Assembly (NCBI GenBank): GCA_038258185.1
Contig: JBBSQD010000074.1
Location: forward strand, 1-24,198
DNA length: 24,198 nucleotides
Direction: 5' to 3'
Origin: JAIOHN01 sp038258185
Lineage (GTDB): Bacteria > Chloroflexota > Anaerolineae > Aggregatilineales > Phototrophicaceae
Shown here: piece by piece, positions 15,668-21,798 of the stretch
Layout: each line of letters opens with the position of its first letter
How positions within the stretch are numbered: position 1 is the first letter of the stretch
Notes under the pieces: model-generated
Database searches by the model: none
Told to the model about the DNA's origin: nothing
Seen by the model: only the letters and a program-made list of their open reading frames with translations
Program-made: the position numbers and the translations under genes

Positions 15668-17533
15668 CTACTTTCCTAAGATCTGAAGTGTGAAGATACT
15701 ACCCTCACCATACTGACTTCGTAGTTTAATTTGCCCACCCAGCAGGTCAGCCAGTTTTTGACTGATATAGAGTCCCAGACCAGTCCCTTCATGATGGCGC
15801 ATCACCGGGACATCTATGCGCTGGAATGCCTGAAACAGCCGTTCCTGATCTTCTATACGGATGCCAACTCCTGTATCTATCACATTGAATTCTGTCACAA
15901 GCCCATCATTGCTGTGGTGTTGCTCGATCTTGAGATGGACTTCACCCTTGTCTGTAAACTTGATCGCATTATTGGTTAGATTAATGATGATCTGTCCGAG
16001 TGCCCGACGGTCTGTTTGGATGATGACCGGATTGGTTGGCATATCAACATTGAATTGCAATCCCTTAGCTTCTGCCAGCGGGCGTAAAGTGGCGGCTACT
16101 TCGCGGATAACACTTTCACAGTTGATGATCTCAAAGCTAAGTTCAACCTTGCCCGATTCGATCTTGGCAAGGTCAAGCAGATCGTTGATGAGAGAGAGCA
16201 GGTGTTTGGCACTTGTCTGAACGGTCTTGAGTTGATTTTCTTGATCACCTGTGAGTGGGCCAGGTAGCTTCATGAGCAATGTACCTGTAAAACCGATGAT
16301 GGCATTGAGCGGTGTTCGCAGTTCATGAGACATGCTCGCCAGGAATCGGTCTTTAGCAAGGTTGGCTTTTTCCAGTTCCGCATTTTTCTCTTGCAAAGTC
16401 TGCTCAAAAAGTTTTCGTTCAGTAATGTCCCGTATGGCACTGGACACCAAAGTACCTTCTTCGGTATCTAGCGGGCTTAGGCTGATTTCAACCGGGAATT
16501 CAAAGCCATCTTTACGCAAACCATAGAGTTCCATGCCTGCACCCATGGGTCGCACTCGCGGATCGGTAAAGTAGCCTACGCGATGTTCTGGGTGTATTCG
16601 ACGAAATCGTTCAGGCACTAATTTATCCACCGATTGCCCGATTAACTCCTCAGCAGTGTAGCCAAATAGTGCCTGTGTTTGAGAATTGACCAGAACAATC
16701 TTTCCAGCTTGGTTGACGATGACCATCGCATCCGGTGCAGATTCCAGCAGTCCTCTAAATCTCTCTTCGGCTTGTTTGCGCTGGGTGATGTCACGGATAG
16801 CACTGGACACCAGCATTCCTTGTGCTGTCTCTAGCGGACTTAGGCTGATTTCAACCGGGAATTCAAAGCCATCTTTACGCAAACCATAGAGCTCCATGCC
16901 TGCACCCATGGGCCGCACTCGCGGATCGGCAAAATAGCCTACACGGTGTTCTGGGTGGATCTGGCGAAAACGCTCAGGTACTAACTTATCCACCGATTGT
17001 CCTATTAGTTCCTCAGCACTGTAACCAAATAGAGCCTGTGTTTGAGAGTTGACCAGTACAATCCTGCCCTGCTGGTTGACAACAACCATCGCATCAGGCG
17101 CAGATTCCAACAGTCCGTGAAGTGTATCTTCTTCTGAGATGCTAGAGATTACGAGGAAGCCGACAATCTTTCCTTCAGTATCGCGCCGAGGTGTAGTGAC
17201 AACGTGGGCAGTGAAGCGATCCCCATTCTTGCGCAAGCGGTTAATTTTTCCTTCCCACTTGCCTTCTACCCCTGCAATTTCCAGAATTTGGCTGGGTAGC
17301 CCTGCCTCCACATCTTCAGAGGTGTGGAGGATATTTGAATTGGCTATGCCAACTACTTCTTCCGGTTCATAGCCGTACAACCGGCGTGCACCCTCATTCC
17401 AAAGTAAAATCGTACCGTCCAGCGCCTTGCCGATCATCGCATACTCTGTGGAGGATTCCAGCACATTAACGATAAAATCCACAGCCTCTTGGGCAGTACC
17501 AAAAATTGTGCTATCAAACAGTTTCGCAGCCAT
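15668..17533 (-). CDS. PAS-domain sensor histidine kinase with duplicated PAS
   Basis: The 621-residue soluble kinase has three PAS domains: PAS1 about 20-132, PAS2 140-252 and PAS3 261-373. These are followed by HisKA with His403 in MSHELRTP and an HATPase_c with N box INLTNNAIKFTD, G1 DTGVGI and G2 GTGLGL (583-588). PAS2 and PAS3 differ at only about 11 of 114 residues, a recent in-frame tandem duplication with unit length 363 bases. The three PAS modules suggest sensing of redox, oxygen or small ligands in the cytoplasm, but no cofactor-binding residue can be named with confidence. It is the first gene of the operon with the receiver and the hybrid kinase. The start codon lacks a strong Shine-Dalgarno sequence (only AAGAAAC-like). 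Confidence 0.93.
   Translation of the reverse strand: MAAKLFDSTIFGTAQEAVDFIVNVLESSTEYAMIGKALDGTILLWNEGARRLYGYEPEEVVGIANSNILHTSEDVEAGLPSQILEIAGVEGKWEGKINRLRKNGDRFTAHVVTTPRRDTEGKIVGFLVISSISEEDTLHGLLESAPDAMVVVNQQGRIVLVNSQTQALFGYSAEELIGQSVDKLVPERFRQIHPEHRVGYFADPRVRPMGAGMELYGLRKDGFEFPVEISLSPLETAQGMLVSSAIRDITQRKQAEERFRGLLESAPDAMVIVNQAGKIVLVNSQTQALFGYTAEELIGQSVDKLVPERFRRIHPEHRVGYFTDPRVRPMGAGMELYGLRKDGFEFPVEISLSPLDTEEGTLVSSAIRDITERKLFEQTLQEKNAELEKANLAKDRFLASMSHELRTPLNAIIGFTGTLLMKLPGPLTGDQENQLKTVQTSAKHLLSLINDLLDLAKIESGKVELSFEIINCESVIREVAATLRPLAEAKGLQFNVDMPTNPVIIQTDRRALGQIIINLTNNAIKFTDKGEVHLKIEQHHSNDGLVTEFNVIDTGVGIRIEDQERLFQAFQRIDVPVMRHHEGTGLGLYISQKLADLLGGQIKLRSQYGEGSIFTLQILGK
16415..16753 (-). repeat. 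Tandem PAS repeat, copy 2 (PAS3)
   Basis: These bases encode residues 261-373 of the PAS kinase, GLLESAPDAM through RDITERK. The unit is nearly identical to the preceding one at 16778-17116, with about 11 amino-acid differences over 114. The offset of 121 codons keeps the frame. Confidence 0.9.
16778..17116 (-). repeat. Tandem PAS repeat, copy 1 (PAS2)
   Basis: These bases encode residues 140-252 of the PAS kinase and pair with the copy at 16415-16753. DNA identity is high enough that unequal crossing-over between the copies could add or lose a PAS domain. Confidence 0.9.
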
Positions 17534-17732
17534 AAAGGTTTCTTGGTCCGTTCTAGCAAGTTTATTTCGGTGAGCGTATTGGGCATTGGGAGCAAACCAG
17601 CAGCGAAAAATGAACGGATAATCAACTCACCTTCTAATCCCATCATACACTATTTCATTCCTATTGATCAAAACATCCCATTCAAGGTAGGGTTAGTAAT
17701 AATCGCTTTAATCGCGATAAATCACAAACCTG

Positions 17733-17738
17733 ATTATA
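17733..17738 (-). promoter_or_regulatory. Candidate -10 box of the kinase operon
   Basis: TATAAT on the minus strand, with TTCGAT seventeen bases upstream (poor -35). It would give a leader of about 195 bases before the ATG at 17533, which is long, so this is only a candidate. Confidence 0.3.
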
Positions 17739-18041
17739 GGTCTGCAACAGAATTGATCGAACCGTTTTAATTGCCTGCTCTGGGCCCAGCATTTTGGCGG
17801 CTGATTCACCATGTTGAATTTGGGGAGGAGGGACTGTCACCCAGAGGAGGTTACATATTTCGTCTACTTCCCAAATCTCTCAACTGCGCAGATTTGGAGT
17901 TGAGTCCTTTCAACGTTCAGCCTGACATCGAATTATTAAGTGAATACCCAATACCCTTGGAAAATCAATCTCCGGCTATTGACTGTTACTTTCCAGATTA
18001 TATCAAACGTCGGATTTAAGGATCGACCAAAACACACTCGC

Positions 18042-18153
18042 TCAGCTATTTTTAGCAGCATTCACGGCCAAGCCTGATGCAATCCATGCGAGAATGACGA
18101 ATGATAAGAAGTTAAGAAATACCGTGTGTTTCATGGGTTGCTCCAATCCCAAT
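18042..18153 (-). pseudogene. Relic of a WD40-gene 5' end
   Basis: Bases 18070-18153 match 12007-12090 (start region of the WD40 gene) at about 75 of 84 positions, without gaps. The ATG at 18134 opens a frame of 30 residues that repeats the signal peptide (FLSFVILAWIASGLAVNAA) and then stops at 18042-18044, with no WD40 repeats. The sequence before the start (TTGGAGCAACCC) keeps the same ribosome-binding site as the intact gene. It is best read as the remnant of a paralogue whose body has been deleted; a functional 30-residue peptide is unlikely. Confidence 0.75.
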
Positions 18154-18193
18154 CTCGTGTCCAGTTGCCGGCCAATCCACCATCGGCGCGGAT

Positions 18194-18257
18194 GCCAGCG
18201 CCGCCACCAGAATAAGCATGTAACGGGCAGCATGTCAGTCTTCAAACGACTTCCTGA
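18194..18257 (-). pseudogene. Relic of the membrane-protein gene 5' end
   Basis: Bases 18194-18257 match 10775-10838, codons about 9-30 of the 375-residue membrane protein, at about 58 of 64 positions without gaps. The match fades beyond 18260, so the original start codon is not preserved. It lies about 40 bases from the WD40 relic, with the gene order reversed relative to the intact locus. Confidence 0.7.
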
Positions 18258-18395
18258 GGCTTTACGTGAATAACAATCAATTGCTGGTACGTGAAGAAGT
18301 GAATATCACCTGATAAACGGAGATGTAATGAACACGAAGGGGTAAAGATTCTGAATGAAACCGCTGCTTCAACACGGCGAAAATACAGACTTCAA

Positions 18396-18477
18396 TGGGG
18401 AAGGAGGGATTTGAACCCTCACCTCGTGAGAGACATGATCCTAAGTCATGCGCGTCTGCCGATTCCGCCACTCCCCC
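18396..18477 (-). tRNA. tRNA-Leu (anticodon UAG)
   Basis: The minus strand folds as a class II tRNA. The acceptor stem pairs GGGGGAG with CTTCCCC, followed by discriminator A at 18396. The D arm contains TGGCGGAATCGGCAGACGCG. The anticodon stem CATGA/TCATG encloses the loop CTTAGGA, giving anticodon TAG. A long variable arm precedes the T arm GAGGG-TTCAAAT-CCCTC. The CCA end is not encoded, so it must be added enzymatically. The long variable arm and anticodon agree with leucine (CUN codons). The relic sequences lie on the 3' side of this gene. Confidence 0.95.
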
Positions 18478-18541
18478 ACTAGCAGGACACATTATAGTCA
18501 AACCGAGTCCGGCCTACAAGGTTCAAATAAGCAGGCTTTAC

Positions 18542-19120
18542 TTAGGGGTGAACCCGCAGTTCAATGCTGGAAATATCTTCCAGATCCATCTCTCCGGCGC
18601 GTGCCAGAATAGAGCTGATGATGAGTTGAGCAAATTTAAACAATGACTGCATCTGGCCGATACGCTCCAGATAAAGCTGGGCGCGTTCCTTCTCTGCCTC
18701 GCTCATACTGTCCATTGCTTCACTCAGAATCTTGACATCATTATTCATCACGGACAGGGCGCGATCCACATCCCGCATTTCACGTCCACTCAGCATATTC
18801 GAGATAATCTGCCAGAAGTCCGTTTCGGCTTCATAAAATTTACGACGATCCCCGCGTCCGCGCACCCATGCCTGACGCACCATCCCCATATGCTCCAACG
18901 TGCGCATATTCATGCTCACACTGGCTTTGGAGATCTCCAGCAAATCCATCATTTCATCCAGGCACAGTGGCTTCGGGCTCATCAGCAATGAACCATATAA
19001 CTGCCCCATCACTTTGCTAAAACCAAGATATTCGGATAACTGTCCCAGACCATCCAGCATACTGTCATGTACAGCTAATAAGCGAGCATCATCAATTTTT
19101 TCTGTCGGTTGCTCTGTCAT
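18542..19120 (-). CDS. GbsR/MarR-family transcriptional regulator
   Basis: The 192-residue protein has a winged helix-turn-helix (about residues 35-100). Its recognition region MMDLLEISKASVSMNMRTLEHMGMVRQAWVRGRGDRRKFYEAE resembles the GbsR/OpcR branch of MarR-type regulators, known in Bacillus for control of glycine-betaine synthesis and uptake. A C-terminal helical dimerisation region follows. No betaine or transport gene is in the window, so the target is unknown. AGAGGT lies about nine bases before the ATG. On the minus strand TTGTCA (19308-19313), a 17-base spacer and TACGAT (19285-19290) form a plausible promoter, next to the Rex operator. It is divergent from rex. Confidence 0.85.
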   Translation of the reverse strand: MTEQPTEKIDDARLLAVHDSMLDGLGQLSEYLGFSKVMGQLYGSLLMSPKPLCLDEMMDLLEISKASVSMNMRTLEHMGMVRQAWVRGRGDRRKFYEAETDFWQIISNMLSGREMRDVDRALSVMNNDVKILSEAMDSMSEAEKERAQLYLERIGQMQSLFKFAQLIISSILARAGEMDLEDISSIELRVHP

Positions 19121-19284
19121 TATGATCTACCTCTAAATCAACAAAAAACCTGCCAGGTGGAAGGCTGCTCATCATTACATCGAATCCATGTAAAGGATGC
19201 AAATAAGAGTTAATTGAATGTGTAGATTGGCTTAATCTGTGCAAGTGTTCGTTTACACTATTCAAAATCCTCAATATCTTTTTA

Positions 19285-19313
19285 ATCGTAGCACTATTAA
19301 ACGCTGCTGACAA
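19285..19313 (-). promoter_or_regulatory. Candidate promoter of the GbsR-type regulator gene
   Basis: Minus strand: -35 TTGTCA (one mismatch to TTGACA), exactly 17 bases, and -10 TACGAT (four of six). The Rex-like operator ends six bases upstream of the -35, so a bound Rex could interfere with or contact polymerase here. Confidence 0.5.
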
Positions 19314-19319
19314 CTGCAT

Positions 19320-19337
19320 TTGTAAATCTGTTCACAA
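19320..19337. promoter_or_regulatory. Rex operator
   Basis: The sequence TTGTAAATCTGTTCACAA matches the Rex consensus TTGTGAA-N4-TTCACAA with a single mismatch. It lies in the divergent intergenic region between the GbsR-type gene and rex, about 70 bases upstream of the rex -10 and 139 bases before its ATG. Rex family members are commonly autoregulated and respond to the NADH/NAD+ ratio, which makes this the likely autoregulatory site. Confidence 0.75.
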
Positions 19338-19404
19338 GGCTATTAGGGTCTATATGGCTCTTACGGTAATCGTTAAAGCCTATCTGGCGTCAAAACGTCA
19401 AAAA

Positions 19405-19413
19405 TGGTATTAT
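19405..19413 (+). promoter_or_regulatory. Candidate extended -10 promoter of rex
   Basis: TGGTATTAT is a TG-N extended -10 with five of six matches to TATAAT. Transcription would start near 19420, downstream of the alternative ATG at 19404, supporting the internal start at 19476. No good -35 is seen. Confidence 0.5.
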
Positions 19414-19475
19414 TAAAAAGTATCAAGTTTCACAAACAGTACCAATTTAAGCCCGCCGAAGGAGTCTCAGGGAAC

Positions 19476-20111
19476 ATGCCTTCCAATATACTGTCGTCTA
19501 ACATTCCTATTCCCGATATCGTCATTGGCCGCCTGCCTATTTACCTGCGGGCTTTAACCCGGCTGGCACAAGAAGGCCGCGAAGTCACATCCTCGCATGA
19601 ATTGGGGGAACGGCTGGGAATCAGCTCTGCTCAGATTCGCAAGGATTTGTCGCATTTTGGTGGTTTTGGGAAACAGGGTACCGGTTATCAGATTGTGTAT
19701 CTGATTGACCAGCTCAAGCAGGTTCTAAAGGTTGACCAGGAATGGAGTGTCGCCCTGGTTGGCGCAGGGGATCTGGGTCGCGCCGTTGCCCATTATCGCG
19801 GGTTTCTGGATCGGGGTTTTCGGATTACCGCCGTGTTTGACAGCGCCGCAGAAAAAGCGGGCAAGAAACTCGACGGTCTGGTTATTCATGCAATGAGCGA
19901 TATGGTGAAAACCATCCGCGATCATAACATCAAAATTGCCATGGTCGCGGTGCCTGCGGAACACGCTCAGGAAGTGGCCGATCAGTTGATTGAAGCGGGT
20001 ATAAGGGCTATCCTCAACTATGCCCCCATCAATCTGAACGTGCCGGAAGGCGTCAATGTGCAGTATATTGACCCGGTGGTTCACCTGCAACGCATGACCT
20101 ACTACCTCTAA
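19476..20111 (+). CDS. rex: Redox-sensing transcriptional repressor Rex
   Basis: The protein of 211 residues has the N-terminal winged helix with ISSAQIRKDLSHFGGFGKQGTGY (family signature), and a Rossmann domain with GAGDLGRA that binds NADH. C-terminal elements INLNVPEGVNVQYIDPVVHLQ complete the fold, and the domain-swapping helix is present at the end. Rex represses respiratory and fermentative genes until NADH rises. I chose ATG at 19476 over one at 19404: AAGGAG lies 11 bases upstream of it, the first 24 residues of the longer form resemble no Rex, and the promoter would lie inside the longer ORF. The Rex operator at 19320-19337 suggests autoregulation. It is divergent from the GbsR-type regulator and convergent with mreB. 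Confidence 0.95.
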   Translation: MPSNILSSNIPIPDIVIGRLPIYLRALTRLAQEGREVTSSHELGERLGISSAQIRKDLSHFGGFGKQGTGYQIVYLIDQLKQVLKVDQEWSVALVGAGDLGRAVAHYRGFLDRGFRITAVFDSAAEKAGKKLDGLVIHAMSDMVKTIRDHNIKIAMVAVPAEHAQEVADQLIEAGIRAILNYAPINLNVPEGVNVQYIDPVVHLQRMTYYL

Positions 20112-20127
20112 GTCACTTTGTAATCAG

Positions 20128-20160
20128 CGTTTTCGGTGGTGATGATTTCCACCGGAAACG
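20128..20160. terminator. Hairpin terminator between rex and mreB
   Basis: CGTTTTCGGTGG (20128-20139) pairs with CCACCGGAAACG (20149-20160) over 12 positions with one wobble, around a nine-base loop. It sits between the convergent stops of rex (20111) and mreB (20197), and the outer TTT-containing arm makes it plausible for both directions. Confidence 0.7.
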
Positions 20161-20196
20161 TTCGCTACACACTTCAGGCATTCATTCAGAACAGTT

Positions 20197-21207
20197 TCAG
20201 GTAATGTGGGCAATCCGGCGTAAGATGGCCGGGTCTTCCAGCGCACGCCCTGCCCCGGTCGCCACAGCGATCAGCGCATTATCGGCGCGGTAAACCGGCA
20301 CGCCGGTTTCGCGGGTCAGGTACTGATCGAGCCCGCGCAGCAGTGCGCCACCACCCGTTAGCACAATGCCACGGTCGATAATATCCGAAGCCAGTTCCGG
20401 CGGGGTATTCCCCAGCACGGATTTGACCACCCCGGCGATCATCGCCAACGGTTCCGCCAGCGCTTCAACCACCTCACCCGTGCTGACACTCACCGTGCGC
20501 GGCAAACCACTGACATTATCACGCCCCTGAATTTCCATCGACATTTCGTCGGCCATATTTACCGCAGCACCCACCTGAATTTTGACCGATTCGGCAGTCG
20601 GCTGGCCGATACTCAGGTTATATTTACGGCGGATGTAACTGATAATCGCGTCGTCCTGACGCAGACCACCCACGCGGCCACTTTCGGCGCGGACGATATT
20701 GTTCATGGTCAGCACCGCCGCTTCAGTGATGCCGCCGCCAATATTGACGACCATATCTCCCGCTGGTGTACCGACTGGCAGACCCGCGCCAATCGCTGCG
20801 GCCAGCGGCTCCCAGATCAGATACGCTTCGCGCGCACCTGCGGCCAGTACCGCTTCACGTACCGCGCGTTTTTCCACGCTGGTCACCCCGAAAGGCACCG
20901 ATACCATCACAATCGGCTTGAACAGGCGCACCCGTCCAGCCACTTTACCGAAAAAGTGCCGCAGCATCGCTTCGGTCACTTCATAGTCGGCAATCACGCC
21001 ATCACGCAACGGGCGGATGACCTGAATGTCCTCTTCGTCCACACGTCCCAGCATCTCACGCGCCGGTTGGCCGATCTCGACGATACGTTCATCATCGACA
21101 GTCAGCGCGACCAGTGAGGGTTCTTGCAGGACAATTTGTTCGTTCTCGTAAATGAGCACATTGACTGTGCCCAGGTCGAGTCCCAGTTGTTTCTGGAATA
21201 AGCCCAT
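20197..21207 (-). CDS. mreB: Rod-shape-determining protein MreB family
   Basis: This actin-like ATPase of 336 residues begins MGLFQKQLGLDLGTVN (phosphate 1 motif DLGT) and carries VMVSVPFGVTSVEKRAV, WEPLAAAIGAGLPV, the phosphate 2 motif NIGGGITEAAVL and a C-terminal GGALLRGLDQYL. It forms membrane-associated filaments that organise cell-wall synthesis. I placed the start at ATG 21207 because the family begins at that point; a GTG four codons upstream (21219) is possible. It has its own promoter candidate (21244-21272) after the atpC terminator. The phosphate 2 motif has Ile in place of the usual Thr after the glycines (GGGIT against GGGTT), which may slightly change ATP handling. It is not next to mreC/mreD in this window. 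Confidence 0.93.
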   Translation of the reverse strand: MGLFQKQLGLDLGTVNVLIYENEQIVLQEPSLVALTVDDERIVEIGQPAREMLGRVDEEDIQVIRPLRDGVIADYEVTEAMLRHFFGKVAGRVRLFKPIVMVSVPFGVTSVEKRAVREAVLAAGAREAYLIWEPLAAAIGAGLPVGTPAGDMVVNIGGGITEAAVLTMNNIVRAESGRVGGLRQDDAIISYIRRKYNLSIGQPTAESVKIQVGAAVNMADEMSMEIQGRDNVSGLPRTVSVSTGEVVEALAEPLAMIAGVVKSVLGNTPPELASDIIDRGIVLTGGGALLRGLDQYLTRETGVPVYRADNALIAVATGAGRALEDPAILRRIAHIT

Positions 21208-21243
21208 AGGCGGACACACCCCAAGTTTAGTTGAATTCGCACA

Positions 21244-21272
21244 CTTATACCGGATTCACCAGACAAAAGCAA
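21244..21272 (-). promoter_or_regulatory. Candidate mreB promoter
   Basis: Minus strand: -35 TTGCTT (21267-21272), 17 bases, -10 TATAAG (21244-21249; five of six). The -35 overlaps the T-rich tail of the atpC terminator, so termination and re-initiation lie back to back. Confidence 0.55.
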
Positions 21273-21301
21273 CGCCCGGACTTTTGAAACCCGTCCGGGC
21301 G
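21273..21301 (-). terminator. Rho-independent terminator after atpC
   Basis: CGCCCGGAC (21273-21281) and GTCCGGGCG (21293-21301) form a perfect nine-base GC-rich stem with an 11-base loop. On the minus strand the stem is followed by TTGCTTTTGT. It lies 37 bases after the atpC stop at 21338 and ends the ATP synthase operon. Confidence 0.88.
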
Positions 21302-21337
21302 CTGAATAGCCTGACCATGAACCAGCCAGTCTGTCGG

Positions 21338-21784
21338 CTAGTCTTCGTCTTCGATGATGCGGATCACAGGGCCAGAACGGCCCTGGATTCTCCGCGCAAT
21401 CTTCATACCGATCTCTGCCCGACGCAGCGACAAAGCGGCTTCACGGTTGATATCACCGGGAGGGCCGTCTGACAGCATACGGGCAGCGCTGGAACGAGCC
21501 TCTTCAATGGCTTCCATGTCCAGATTAAACGAGGATTCCGCGAGGTCAGCCAGAACCACGACTTTGTCCGGGCGCACATCGACCACGCCGCCATAAATGG
21601 CAAAACGTTCTTCGGCTGTGCCTTTGCGAATCACCAACTCGCCAAAACCGAGTGTCGTCAAGACGGGTGCATGGTGAGGCAGCACCCCCATCTCGCCTTC
21701 CGTCGCCGGGATAATCACCATATCGGCCTCCGGCTCTTCGAAGACTTTTCTTTCCTGGGTCACCAGTTCAACATGAATGGGCAT
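21338..21784 (-). CDS. atpC: ATP synthase epsilon subunit
   Basis: The 148-residue protein is the F1 epsilon subunit, which links the rotor stalk to the c-ring and inhibits ATP hydrolysis through its C-terminal helices. The N-terminal beta-sandwich shows MVIIPATEGEMGVLPHHAP and FAIYGGVVDVRPDKVVVLAD, typical of the family. The C-terminal helical part includes EAIEEARSSAARML. AGAGG stands six bases before the ATG. It follows atpD by 14 bases and is followed by a strong terminator, so it is the last gene of the ATP synthase operon. The C-terminus (GPVIRIIEDED) is a little longer and more acidic than in many homologues. Confidence 0.95.
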   Translation of the reverse strand: MPIHVELVTQERKVFEEPEADMVIIPATEGEMGVLPHHAPVLTTLGFGELVIRKGTAEERFAIYGGVVDVRPDKVVVLADLAESSFNLDMEAIEEARSSAARMLSDGPPGDINREAALSLRRAEIGMKIARRIQGRSGPVIRIIEDED

Positions 21785-21798
21785 CAGTCGCCTCTCAA

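Larger units (their letters stand above)
17534..18395. other. Gene-poor region between the kinase operon and tRNA-Leu
   Basis: I see no convincing gene in these 860 bases. They hold a candidate promoter for the kinase operon (17733-17738), a plus-strand reading frame (17771-18019) that begins immediately after a stop codon with TTG and no ribosome-binding site, and two degenerate copies of gene 5' ends (18070-18153 and 18194-18257). The remainder shows nothing I can interpret. The content suggests a decaying or rearranged stretch. Confidence 0.6.

Noticed and set aside
17771..18019. Plus-strand open frame of 82 codons in the gene-poor region
   Set aside because: It begins with TTG immediately after a stop codon, has no ribosome-binding site, and its product resembles no family I know. 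It is treated as chance reading frame in decayed sequence.
19404..19475. Longer Rex N-terminus
   Set aside because: The 24 extra residues match no Rex, and the extended -10 would lie inside the coding region; AAGGAG before 19476 supports the shorter form.
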